Origin: a virus
Reading direction: 5' to 3' (one strand)
Length of the DNA: 26,304 nt
Virus record (IMG/VR): IMGVR_UViG_3300008266_013245
Location: 1-26,304 of that record
Shown here: positions 1 to 7,701 of the stretch, one piece after another
Layout of the letters: each line of letters opens with the position of its first letter
Numbering within the stretch: the stretch's first letter is position 1
Position numbers and translations under genes: made by a program
Notes under the pieces: model-generated
Database searches by the model: none
What the model was told of the DNA's origin: nothing
Seen by the model: only the letters and a program-made list of their open reading frames with translations

Positions 1-1020
1 TGTCATATCATATGCGGCTCGCATTTGCTGTTGAATACTAACAATATTAGGCTCATGCCATTTATCATGTATAGTAAAAAGGTTATTATGTAGGGTGGTG
101 GGGGAATAAACATTACTTTCTATAGCATCAACCATTAAGGCATTACCGCTATGGAAATATGTTGAAGATCCTATATTTTTGGTGTTGATCACCACCTTAT
201 TTGTTAATAAAGCCTCCACAGCACAAGGACCAAAACCGTCTGCTCTACACGCATTAACATAGCAGTCAGCAGATTGATGTAATCTGATTATGTCGTTATC
301 TGATAAATATCCACTGATAATATCAATATCACAATACTCTTTTTTGCGTAATGCTTTTTTAATTTGACTAATATCAAATTCTATATATTCATTTAGATTT
401 TCTTTATTTGTATTGTATAGATCGGTTTTGATGAATAGTCTTACATTGTCTTGTTTATTAAATTCTAATAAATATGCTAATATAATACTTTTAATATTCT
501 TTTTTTCAGTATATTGCCCTATAACATAAAAAATAAAAGGCTTGTCGTCCATATTTTTAAAAAAGGGCTGTGTATTTTCTTGATACTTTTTGATATCGTA
601 TGGCTCTGGTAACAGCTTAACAGGAACTTGAATTCCCATATCTTGTAAAGCATTTAATCCATTAATAGAATTAACGCATACCTCGTCCATAATATTCAAA
701 TAATTTGACCACCCTGATCTATATGCGGTTTGCGTTTCCAATTCTACGATACCAATATTTTTACCAAATCTACTATCATAGGCAAACATTTCTGGATATC
801 CATGTTGAATCACGGCGTCATAATATGATAAGGAATATCCTTCGTATTCAGAATATTTTTTTAAATCAATAGGATTGTTGGTATGGCTAGTTGTTGCAAA
901 TAGTGGTCTAATAGCTAAATTAATATTACTATTATTAGCTAAGCAGTCGATATATCTTCTTGCTGCGTATCCAATACCATTGGTGTCTTTATATGGACCT
1001 ATATACAGTATATTTTTCAT
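1..1020 (-). CDS. Glycosyltransferase, GT4-like (C-terminus beyond left edge)
   Basis: The frame is open from ATG at 1020 through base 1, giving 340 residues with no stop. The start MKNILYIGPYKDTNGIGYAA resembles the glycine-rich loop that opens GT-B fold glycosyltransferases. Near residues 265-275 the motif DGFGPCAVE is the acceptor-loop E-x7-E signature of GT4 enzymes with Asp in place of the first Glu. The expected role is transfer of a sugar from a nucleotide-sugar donor, in the cytoplasm, to an unknown acceptor. The ATG overlaps the TGA of the upstream glycosyltransferase (ATGA), so the two are probably co-translated. Family assignment is confident; donor and acceptor cannot be read. Confidence 0.8.
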   Translation of the reverse strand, partial: MKNILYIGPYKDTNGIGYAARRYIDCLANNSNINLAIRPLFATTSHTNNPIDLKKYSEYEGYSLSYYDAVIQHGYPEMFAYDSRFGKNIGIVELETQTAYRSGWSNYLNIMDEVCVNSINGLNALQDMGIQVPVKLLPEPYDIKKYQENTQPFFKNMDDKPFIFYVIGQYTEKKNIKSIILAYLLEFNKQDNVRLFIKTDLYNTNKENLNEYIEFDISQIKKALRKKEYCDIDIISGYLSDNDIIRLHQSADCYVNACRADGFGPCAVEALLTNKVVINTKNIGSSTYFHSGNALMVDAIESNVYSPTTLHNNLFTIHDKWHEPNIVSIQQQMRAAYDMT

Positions 1021-2642
1021 TTTTTGCTATATTCTATAAATGATAATAATTTGGGTGGCAAAGCTAAATTTTGTACGCGTATGGTTTCCATTGCTTGTTT
1101 ATTATTAGCATATACTTCTAATAATTTTACTGCTGTTTCTTTAGAAAAACGCACAACCTTTAATCCTTCTAATATTGTTTCATCGTCTAGACTTTTGATA
1201 ATAGTTTCTATAAATGATGTTCTTTTAAGATCAGGTTCTTTGATCACATTGTCTACTATATCATAAATAAAATCACGATTATTATTTCTATTTATAATCT
1301 GATATGATGTATCGATATTTTTGGGTGGGCTATTCCAAGATCTTTTTTGATTAATATCTATACTATCAAATACTTGTTCATAAATTTTGGCAGTTTGATC
1401 CCAACTATAAGTTTGTAGTAATTTTTTACGAGTATTTTTACCTATGGAGTTTAATTCTGCCATAGGCATATTAATATATCGTTGCAGCATATCTAAACAC
1501 TGATCATTATCTGGATAGCATCTATCAGCATTAGTTTCTTGTTCTCTAAAAATCCTTTTCACATCTACTAATGATGCTCCGATCTTAGATCCCACATCGC
1601 CCATTGCTCCAAAGTTTATTGAGATAACAGGTAGTCCTACAGCAGCAGCTTCTACCGCAGGAATACCAAATCCTTCACATATTGCATACTGGACATACAC
1701 ATCAAATAAATTGTAGACCTCATTTAGTTCTGTTTCGCTAATAGGATTAGCCATACTCCAAATTTCAGATGTTTTAGATTTGCATACTTTACAAATCTTT
1801 TTTATGCCTTTGAAGACTGACGGCGTAAAGTTTTGACAATTTTTACATTTATATGTTAATAATACATTATTAGCAACATTGTGTTCTAATAATAGTGATG
1901 GTATATCCCATCCTAAAGAATCTGGATATGATGTATGAAGATACAATATGGCTTTAGGACGACTTTTTAATAATTTACTAAACGTTTTAATCAGATCTGG
2001 TATGAGTTTACGCTTTTGATTTCTCATAACGCTACCAATCACAAAAGCATCTGGTTTAATATTGTATTTAATTTTATGAAATTTCTTTGTATATCCTATT
2101 GGCTTAAATACATTAGAATCCACAGCGTCATTAGCGATTGGTCCTAAATTATTATGAGAATAGTGATATGTATTAATCAGATCTTGTTTGGCCCATTCTG
2201 TGTGAAATAATACTAAATCAGCATTTGTTAAAGTATTAACACTATCTATTTTGAGTGGCGACGAATCATAAGTGGGATTAATTATCCAATGATAGTATTC
2301 TCTTAGGGGTGAAATTTCCTGAAAAGTATAATTCCAGAAATCTCTAATATCAAATACTATATGTGGCTTAAAATCTAACAGAGCAAATTCGAATCTCCAT
2401 TGACCATAGTTGTTGTTGGGATTCGATGTAAATTCACTAAATGATGGATCGTGTGCAGAAACAGCTACAGGATATATTTTCCATGGTTCTGTTTTGGGTG
2501 TTTCTGCTGTACGATAACAAGATAATTCTGCTATCTCATATTTTCCTGTGGCATGTAGTCTTGATAAAACTTCGCGGGTATAATTACCAAAACCAGATTT
2601 AATATGGCTAGACTCACTAACCATTAGGATTCTTTTTTTCAT
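1017..2642 (-). CDS. Glycosyltransferase family 4-like with inserted zinc ribbon
   Basis: A 541-residue GT-B type glycosyltransferase. The N-terminal loop is seen at residues 8-20 (VSESSHIKSGFGN). The C-terminal Rossmann half carries E323 and E331 in EGFGIPAVE, the GT4 E-x7-E motif. Between the two (residues 266-287) sits a CxxC-x14-CxxC group, C266, C269, C284 and C287, a probable structural zinc ribbon that is not part of the standard fold. About 110 residues follow the usual domain end and match nothing I recognise. The ATG at 2642 lies three bases past the T-tract of a terminator hairpin and has no clear Shine-Dalgarno; M7 is an alternative start. It is followed by a second glycosyltransferase, so the pair probably modifies phage or host surface glycans. 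Confidence 0.82.
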   Translation of the reverse strand: MKKRILMVSESSHIKSGFGNYTREVLSRLHATGKYEIAELSCYRTAETPKTEPWKIYPVAVSAHDPSFSEFTSNPNNNYGQWRFEFALLDFKPHIVFDIRDFWNYTFQEISPLREYYHWIINPTYDSSPLKIDSVNTLTNADLVLFHTEWAKQDLINTYHYSHNNLGPIANDAVDSNVFKPIGYTKKFHKIKYNIKPDAFVIGSVMRNQKRKLIPDLIKTFSKLLKSRPKAILYLHTSYPDSLGWDIPSLLLEHNVANNVLLTYKCKNCQNFTPSVFKGIKKICKVCKSKTSEIWSMANPISETELNEVYNLFDVYVQYAICEGFGIPAVEAAAVGLPVISINFGAMGDVGSKIGASLVDVKRIFREQETNADRCYPDNDQCLDMLQRYINMPMAELNSIGKNTRKKLLQTYSWDQTAKIYEQVFDSIDINQKRSWNSPPKNIDTSYQIINRNNNRDFIYDIVDNVIKEPDLKRTSFIETIIKSLDDETILEGLKVVRFSKETAVKLLEVYANNKQAMETIRVQNLALPPKLLSFIEYSKK

Positions 2643-2644
2643 GA

Positions 2645-2672
2645 TAAAAAAATCCCCACCTTGCGGTGGGGA
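2645..2672 (-). terminator. Rho-independent terminator after ssb
   Basis: Read on the minus strand, 2672-2653 forms an 8-bp stem (TCCCCACC paired with GGTGGGGA) with the loop GCAA, a stable tetraloop. A run of seven T follows at 2652-2646. This is a textbook intrinsic terminator. It lies 24 bases past the ssb stop and ends only three bases before the glycosyltransferase start codon. Confidence 0.9.
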
Positions 2673-2695
2673 TCTCGACTGCCATTTTTAATAAT

Positions 2696-3070
2696 TTAGA
2701 ATGCCACTGTTTCTTCAGCAGTATCTTTTGACTTTCTCTTTGAAGACTTGGTAATCTTAGCAAAGTTATTTACCCTAATCTTCATAGTAGAATGCTTGAC
2801 CCCGTCCTTTTCCCATGAATCATTTCGTAGCGATCCTTCCACCATAACCAGATCACCCTTCTTTAGAGAGTCTGCAATAGCTTCAGCGCCGGTATCCCAA
2901 GCCTCACACTGAACAAATGTGGTTACCTTATCTACTTCCCCATTCTGCTTAGTAAATTCTCTGGACACAGCAATGGTAAAATTAGCAACAGAAGTCTGAC
3001 GACCCGCGGTGCTAACTGTTCTTACTTCAGGATCTCTAGCCAAATTACCCCTTAGAATTACAAGATTCAT
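2696..3070 (-). CDS. ssb: Single-stranded DNA-binding protein
   Basis: A 124-residue bacterial-type SSB. Residues 1-105 form one OB-fold, opening MNLVILRGNLARDPEVR, with the typical strand F-T-I-A-V-S-R and the later segment V-M-V-E-G-S-L-R. A short lysine/serine-rich linker follows. The tail ends T-V-A-F, a reduced form of the acidic D-D-D-I-P-F tip that recruits partner proteins. I chose ATG at 3070 because AAAGGAG lies seven bases upstream; the TTG one codon earlier is too close. SSB coats single-stranded DNA at the replication fork. It is flanked by its own promoter and terminator and so looks like a monocistronic, separately controlled unit between the polymerase and glycosyltransferase genes. 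Confidence 0.95.
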   Translation of the reverse strand: MNLVILRGNLARDPEVRTVSTAGRQTSVANFTIAVSREFTKQNGEVDKVTTFVQCEAWDTGAEAIADSLKKGDLVMVEGSLRNDSWEKDGVKHSTMKIRVNNFAKITKSSKRKSKDTAEETVAF

Positions 3071-3109
3071 CAATTATCTCCTTTGTTAAAAAGACCAATC
3101 CTCAACTAC

Positions 3110-3141
3110 ATTATAGTAGACAGGCCACGAGCCAGTGTCAA
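3110..3141 (-). promoter_or_regulatory. Sigma-70-like promoter for ssb
   Basis: Minus strand: a perfect -35 TTGACA at 3141-3136, a 17-base spacer, then TACTAT at 3118-3113, which overlaps a perfect TATAAT at 3115-3110 (20-base spacing from the -35). The -35 begins at the base after the TAG stop of the polymerase C-terminal gene. The predicted start lies about 30 bases upstream of the ssb ATG. This is the strongest promoter-like sequence I see in the window. Confidence 0.75.
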
Positions 3142-4674
3142 CTAGATCTGCCAGCACTTCTTAATAATAAAACTATCATTATTTTTAGATTTTTCTAAAC
3201 TAAACATAATAGTATTGTGCTGATATAATATACTTTTATATTGATCGTACTCTTTAGGAAATACAACCAAATCACAAGCGCCGGTACCATCACTGATTTT
3301 TAGAAACGCCATTTCTTGACCAGGATTTTTCCCTTTTTTGGTTTTTACAATACTTACCTCATCTATCTCCGCACCCACCACTATACTAGAAGCAATAATC
3401 TTGGATTTGCTCAACGTTTTACAGTCGGTGTTTGCTGCCTCCAAATCTCGTCCATCAACGACCGAACAAGTAATTGATACTCCTAAATATTGCTTCTCCA
3501 TGTTTGCGATCCACTCATAGTCATCGTCCAAAGAATACGCTGGCTTTTTCACTGCTAAAATCAAAGACGATATAATCCCAGCTCTTTTTTTATTCACAAA
3601 GGGTATGAGATCAGATAAAATCTTGTCTAGACTATCATTAAGATTGCACTTTTCTAAGATAATTTGTTTTTCTCTTTGACTCAGATTTTGCACAATATCT
3701 AGATAAAATAGCATTTTTTTTCTAGAAACTTTGGTATAATCTACTCCACCCACAGAGATTAATGACTTGGCTGCTGTTTGATTAATTTGATCGAGCACCA
3801 TTAAGAGCAATTCATTAATATTGATATTAGATAAATTAATATTATGAGTCTGGATCATATTCAGTAATTTATTGAATACAGATTCGCCAATCCCTTTAAT
3901 ATTGGTAAGTCCAAAATAAATAATATGATTATCTAAGATAAAATCTTTATTTAGTTTTCTAAGATCTGGTCTATATACTTTAATATTATTAGCAATAGCA
4001 TTATTAACCAGTTCAGAAACCTCTCTCATGGGGTCTATTTTATCTTTGGAAAATTTTAAATAAGATGTAAAAAATTCCTCAGGATAATGAGCTTTAGCAA
4101 ATGCTGAGACATAAGCATTCATCGCATAACTAACAGCATGACTTTTATTGAATGAATATCGTTGACTTTTTTCGATCCAGCTAAAAATTTGTTCTGCTTC
4201 GTCCTCGCTAACAATGGCCGCTTCCTTACTCTTTTGTAAAAAGAGAGTTTTGATCTTGGCCATTTCTTCTGGCTTTTTCTTTCCGATGGCTTTTCTTACC
4301 ATATCGGCTTCTGATAAATTAAAATTTGCAACTTTTTGACAAATTTGCATAGCTTGTTCTTGATATACCATTTCACCATACGTGCTTTTGAGTATGGGCT
4401 CTAGAGAATTATGGAAGTAATCAATAGATTCTAGATTATTTTTTTTATCAATGTAATGATTACTAACGGTTTTGCCATCCCTAACGGCCTCCAAGCATCC
4501 TGGTCTTAGAATGCTAATCAAAGCAGATAACTGTTCCATATTCTGTGGCTTTAATTTTTTAGCCATAGTTTGGCCAAGCCTAGATTCTAATTGAAATACT
4601 CCTTTAGTATCGCCACTAGATATTAGATGCCATGTTTTATCGCATTCTAAATCTATATTTTCAAAATCTAACAT
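3142..4674 (-). CDS. dnaE: DNA polymerase III alpha, C-terminal half (fingers to OB-fold)
   Basis: 510 residues matching family C DNA polymerase from the start of the fingers domain onward. DTKGVFQLES (22-31) opens the fingers, then LRPG (56-59), YQEQAMQI (104-111), RKAIGKKKPEEMAK (127-140) and YSFNKSHAVSYA (173-184), all hallmark DnaE segments. A helix-hairpin-helix-like stretch (G-L-T-N-I-K-G-I-G) follows, and an OB-fold lies at roughly 425-505. There is no clear tau-binding domain. None of the catalytic Asp residues is here; they are in the gene at 5545-7416, so this protein can only work with that half. The ATG lies five bases after the exonuclease stop and has no well-spaced Shine-Dalgarno, suggesting reinitiation after exonuclease translation. 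Confidence 0.93.
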   Translation of the reverse strand: MLDFENIDLECDKTWHLISSGDTKGVFQLESRLGQTMAKKLKPQNMEQLSALISILRPGCLEAVRDGKTVSNHYIDKKNNLESIDYFHNSLEPILKSTYGEMVYQEQAMQICQKVANFNLSEADMVRKAIGKKKPEEMAKIKTLFLQKSKEAAIVSEDEAEQIFSWIEKSQRYSFNKSHAVSYAMNAYVSAFAKAHYPEEFFTSYLKFSKDKIDPMREVSELVNNAIANNIKVYRPDLRKLNKDFILDNHIIYFGLTNIKGIGESVFNKLLNMIQTHNINLSNININELLLMVLDQINQTAAKSLISVGGVDYTKVSRKKMLFYLDIVQNLSQREKQIILEKCNLNDSLDKILSDLIPFVNKKRAGIISSLILAVKKPAYSLDDDYEWIANMEKQYLGVSITCSVVDGRDLEAANTDCKTLSKSKIIASSIVVGAEIDEVSIVKTKKGKNPGQEMAFLKISDGTGACDLVVFPKEYDQYKSILYQHNTIMFSLEKSKNNDSFIIKKCWQI

Positions 4675-4679
4675 AATTA

Positions 4680-5375
4680 TTAAGCAAATGATCCTTTAAA
4701 TTTAATTTTTTTAGAGAGCGTTCTATGTAATCTAAGAAATCTAATTAATATCTCAGCACAGTCCTTAACGTCTTTGATGGCGTCGTGAGCATTAGTTTTA
4801 TCAATACCGAGGTAGTCTCTAAGATTATCTAGTGATAAGGATTTAATATCTGATACGCTCTCAAACCACAACCATGCTATATTCATGAGGTCTATTTGAT
4901 CTCGTGGATGAAATATATTGGTATTATTTTCTTTATTTACATTGCCATACTTATTGCTAAGTCTATGAATAATTTTCATATCATATCTGATAATATTATA
5001 TCCACAAGCTATGGGTGCGGAAAACTGACTCTTTTTTCCCTTAGACGATATATGATAATTATCAAGATAAGATATAAATTGTTGCCAACTATGCTTTTGT
5101 TCTGGATAATTCATCCATGATGTAAAAATATCACTAGCTGCAACGCCCTTGATCTTACCGTGCCATTCTAGTATATCGCTATCTCCATAAACAGACAAGT
5201 CTGATGGATTTTTATGATTTTCTAATTTTTCTGGCTTAATATACGCATTAAACTCAGAACCTTTGATAATCTCTAATCGTTGGGTATCTATAATGACAGA
5301 AGATAATTGTACCGGACTACAAACCAATGGATCCTTACCATCAGTTTCAAAATCAAAAACGCAAATATTATTCAT
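4680..5375 (-). CDS. DEDDh 3'-5' exonuclease (DnaQ/ExoI-like)
   Basis: 231 residues of the DnaQ-like exonuclease fold. Exo I is FDFETDG with D8 and E10, Exo II is the D in NIIRYD (D132), and Exo III is NAHDAIKD with H197 and D202. All five metal and catalytic residues of a DEDDh enzyme are present, so it should be active. Placement between the two halves of the polymerase makes it the likely proofreading subunit, the counterpart of epsilon. The long insert between Exo I and Exo II and the segment VYGDSDILEWHG are more like exonuclease I than epsilon, so an independent single-strand exonuclease role is the alternative. Its ATG overlaps the preceding stop as TAATG. Confidence 0.9.
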   Translation of the reverse strand: MNNICVFDFETDGKDPLVCSPVQLSSVIIDTQRLEIIKGSEFNAYIKPEKLENHKNPSDLSVYGDSDILEWHGKIKGVAASDIFTSWMNYPEQKHSWQQFISYLDNYHISSKGKKSQFSAPIACGYNIIRYDMKIIHRLSNKYGNVNKENNTNIFHPRDQIDLMNIAWLWFESVSDIKSLSLDNLRDYLGIDKTNAHDAIKDVKDCAEILIRFLRLHRTLSKKIKFKGSFA

Positions 5376-5548
5376 TATTCTGTAACCAATTCTACCTCTT
5401 GATTGACATCGATAAAGACATTATTGCCACTAGCGGTTTCTTTAGCATTAACTGATCTGCAACACGATACCTTAACTGTATCAGTTTTTGTATATGTTGT
5501 TCCATTAGCCTTAAATTGTTGACCTACAGCAACCTCTGAAAATTTCAT
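5375..5548 (-). CDS. Small 57-aa protein between polymerase and exonuclease genes
   Basis: A 57-residue protein starting MKFSEVAVGQQFKANGTTYT and ending DVNQEVELVTE. It has a strong Shine-Dalgarno (AAAGGAG, seven bases before ATG 5548). Its ATG overlaps the polymerase N-half stop as ATGA, and its TAA overlaps the exonuclease ATG as TAATG, so it is translated in series with both. The V-G-Q-x-F-x-x-N-G-x-x-Y-x-K beginning followed by a short hydrophobic strand suggests a compact beta-barrel-like fold seen in many phage small proteins of unknown role. The sequence reveals no catalytic motif. The position suggests, but does not prove, a part in polymerase assembly. Confidence 0.8.
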   Translation of the reverse strand: MKFSEVAVGQQFKANGTTYTKTDTVKVSCCRSVNAKETASGNNVFIDVNQEVELVTE

Positions 5549-7416
5549 AGTTTTTCTCCTTTATTGGTGAAAGAATTAACGTGCATAATTTTATCCAATA
5601 GCGCTATACCAAGTATATCAAACTTAATAACACCTAAAGCATCCAAATCATTCATTTCTAAGCCAGCAATATTTTGATTAGTTTTAGTATCAAAAATCAT
5701 GGGACAGATAGTGTTAAGTGGTTGTGCTGATATTGCAATGCCTGCCGCGTGTTTGGATTGATTATATTTGGTACCCTCTATTCTTATAGCCTGTTCAAAC
5801 CTTTTGGCAAGTGGTCCAATCAGTTGACCATTTTCATCAATTTCGCACCAATCCTTAAATTTTTCTGGACTATTTTCTAATGCCCAACGTATAATGGATG
5901 CTGTGCCTTCTTCATCTCTAATTTCTTGTAGTTCATCAGCAATCTTGGCCTCGTCTGGTATATGTTTTGTAATATTATTCATTTCTTCAAAAGATATGTT
6001 ATCATATACTCTAAGTACTTCTTTTAATGCTCCTCGACCCTTAAGAGTATTAAAAGTGATCATTTGAGACACTTTATCATAACCATATTTTTCTTTAATA
6101 TAAGATATAATCTCGTCTCTGTGTGTAATGGGTACGTCAACGTCTATATCTGGCATGGAAATACGATCTTTGGTATTTCTACCAGCATTATAAAATCTTT
6201 CAAATAGCAAATCATATTTAATTGGATCAATATTAGTAATACCAATCAAATACGACACCAAACACCCAGCAGCCGATCCTCTACCCGGTCCCGGAATCCA
6301 CCCGCTACGCCTCACAAATTCAAGTATATCACGCACAATTAAAAAATAGCTGGACAGACCCGCATTTTCTAAAACCTCCAATTCGTGCTTAATCCTTTCA
6401 ACGTAAATAGCCTGATCTTCTTGGCTAACCTTTTTATCGATCTTACGCTTCCATCCTTCTCGACATAGTTGTCTTAGGTACAAAGATTCTGTTTTATATT
6501 CTTTTGGAAAATCAAATTTGGGCAATATTGGCTTACTCAGTGGGCTAAAATTCTCACACATATCGCCAACTTTAATTGTGTTCTGTATCTCTTCAGAGGT
6601 ATACAGCTCCTCCATTAATTTTGGTTCTAATATATGATATTGTTCACTATTAAAAAAATGATTTACGCCCAGATTTTCTCCACCAATGATTTTTCTGGAT
6701 ATGTCTGGTAGTGTGCTTTTCAGACTACTACATAGAAGTATTCTTTGATCTACAGCATCTAACGACTCAGCATAATAACTATCTATTAGTGCTATGGGTT
6801 GATAATTTTTAGTCTTGCATATTTCTCTTAGGTATTTATTAATAGTTTGCTGATTATAGAAATTATCAAAATTTTGAATGCCGATAAAAATATTATCTGA
6901 TCCAAATATTTTGGATAATTCTATCATATGATCATTGAATATATTATCAGCGTCAGCCTTTAGCTCATTATCTGATGTTATCAGGTGCCATAATTGTGAG
7001 CCATAATGTCCTGTGATACAGATCGTGTGGTCTTTGTCGATCAAAGACGCTAACGTAGCCAAATCTAGCCTAGGTTTTTTGTAGAAAAAATTAGGATCAT
7101 TAGATTCAGAGACTATTTTAATCAGATTTTTCCAGCCAATAAGATCTTTACAAATTAATATAATCTTATGTTCTGGATTATTTTCTTTAATAGACACAGG
7201 ATACTGAGTGACAAATAGTTCACAACCTAAAATGGCTTTGATATTATTGTCTTGCATTTCTTTTAGAAAAGCAATTGATCCAGCAATAGTGCCACAATCT
7301 GTGATAGCACAACACGATATGCCTAGTGCTTTACATCGCTCTGCAATATCTTTTGGTTTAGATAAACCTAATTGCAAACTGTAATGAGTATGAACACTTA
7401 ATGGTATGTATGTCAT
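5545..7416 (-). CDS. dnaE: DNA polymerase III alpha, N-terminal half (PHP, palm, thumb)
   Basis: 623 residues covering the front of a family C polymerase. The PHP domain runs from residue 1 to about 270. The palm begins with GPGRGSAAG (376-384) and carries D423 and D425 in PDIDVDV; the third catalytic Asp is D600 in KFDILG. The ORF ends 23 residues later, where DnaE proteins pass from palm to fingers, and the missing part is the gene at 3142-4674. Together they total 1,133 residues, the usual DnaE size. In the PHP domain H9, H11, E66 and H83 are kept, but C41, H137 and Y214/Y215 replace usual metal ligands, so PHP nuclease activity is probably lost. The TAA of the preceding ORF directly abuts this ATG. 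Confidence 0.95.
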   Translation of the reverse strand: MTYIPLSVHTHYSLQLGLSKPKDIAERCKALGISCCAITDCGTIAGSIAFLKEMQDNNIKAILGCELFVTQYPVSIKENNPEHKIILICKDLIGWKNLIKIVSESNDPNFFYKKPRLDLATLASLIDKDHTICITGHYGSQLWHLITSDNELKADADNIFNDHMIELSKIFGSDNIFIGIQNFDNFYNQQTINKYLREICKTKNYQPIALIDSYYAESLDAVDQRILLCSSLKSTLPDISRKIIGGENLGVNHFFNSEQYHILEPKLMEELYTSEEIQNTIKVGDMCENFSPLSKPILPKFDFPKEYKTESLYLRQLCREGWKRKIDKKVSQEDQAIYVERIKHELEVLENAGLSSYFLIVRDILEFVRRSGWIPGPGRGSAAGCLVSYLIGITNIDPIKYDLLFERFYNAGRNTKDRISMPDIDVDVPITHRDEIISYIKEKYGYDKVSQMITFNTLKGRGALKEVLRVYDNISFEEMNNITKHIPDEAKIADELQEIRDEEGTASIIRWALENSPEKFKDWCEIDENGQLIGPLAKRFEQAIRIEGTKYNQSKHAAGIAISAQPLNTICPMIFDTKTNQNIAGLEMNDLDALGVIKFDILGIALLDKIMHVNSFTNKGEKL

Positions 7417-7701
7417 TTATTCGCCAGGAGCCTTATAGAATCCAAAAGAGTGATTAGGGTGTTTATATTTATGAACAACATCAGTCATGCCCAACATATC
7501 GACATCATGACGTATTTGCTCACACTTAGACATTATAGCGCCTTTGGGCGTGATCTGTCCACCCCTATATTCTTCCGAAGGATCGATACAGGTTCCATCA
7601 AAAGTAGTTTTACCAAAATGGCACAGTTTGCTACACATCCACGTTTTGTTTAGTTGTGGCTTCTGAACAGATTTAATTTTTTCAAACTTATGTCTTAACA
7701 T
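7417..7701 (-). CDS. Cys-rich C-terminal piece of a RecB/Cas4-like nuclease
   Basis: A 94-residue ORF with cysteines at 23, 27, 38 and 60 in the contexts WMCSKLCHFG, GTC and SKCEQ. This looks like the C-terminal part of phage PD-(D/E)XK nucleases, where a cysteine cluster (in Cas4/AddB-type enzymes an Fe-S site) follows the catalytic core. The reading frame upstream of the ATG continues back as DLYKTEL before a TAG, also nuclease-like, so the ORF seems to be the detached end of the gene at 7701-8366 in the -1 frame. Start and upstream stop overlap as TAATG, so it could be made by reinitiation and act in trans. It could instead be a remnant. Confidence 0.6.
   Translation of the reverse strand: MLRHKFEKIKSVQKPQLNKTWMCSKLCHFGKTTFDGTCIDPSEEYRGGQITPKGAIMSKCEQIRHDVDMLGMTDVVHKYKHPNHSFGFYKAPGE

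Noticed and set aside
4674-5548. Split intein joining the two polymerase halves
   Set aside because: The N-half ends NKGEKL with no intein block beginning at Cys or Ser, and the C-half begins directly with fingers sequence with no His-Asn plus Cys/Ser junction. The halves would have to assemble without splicing.
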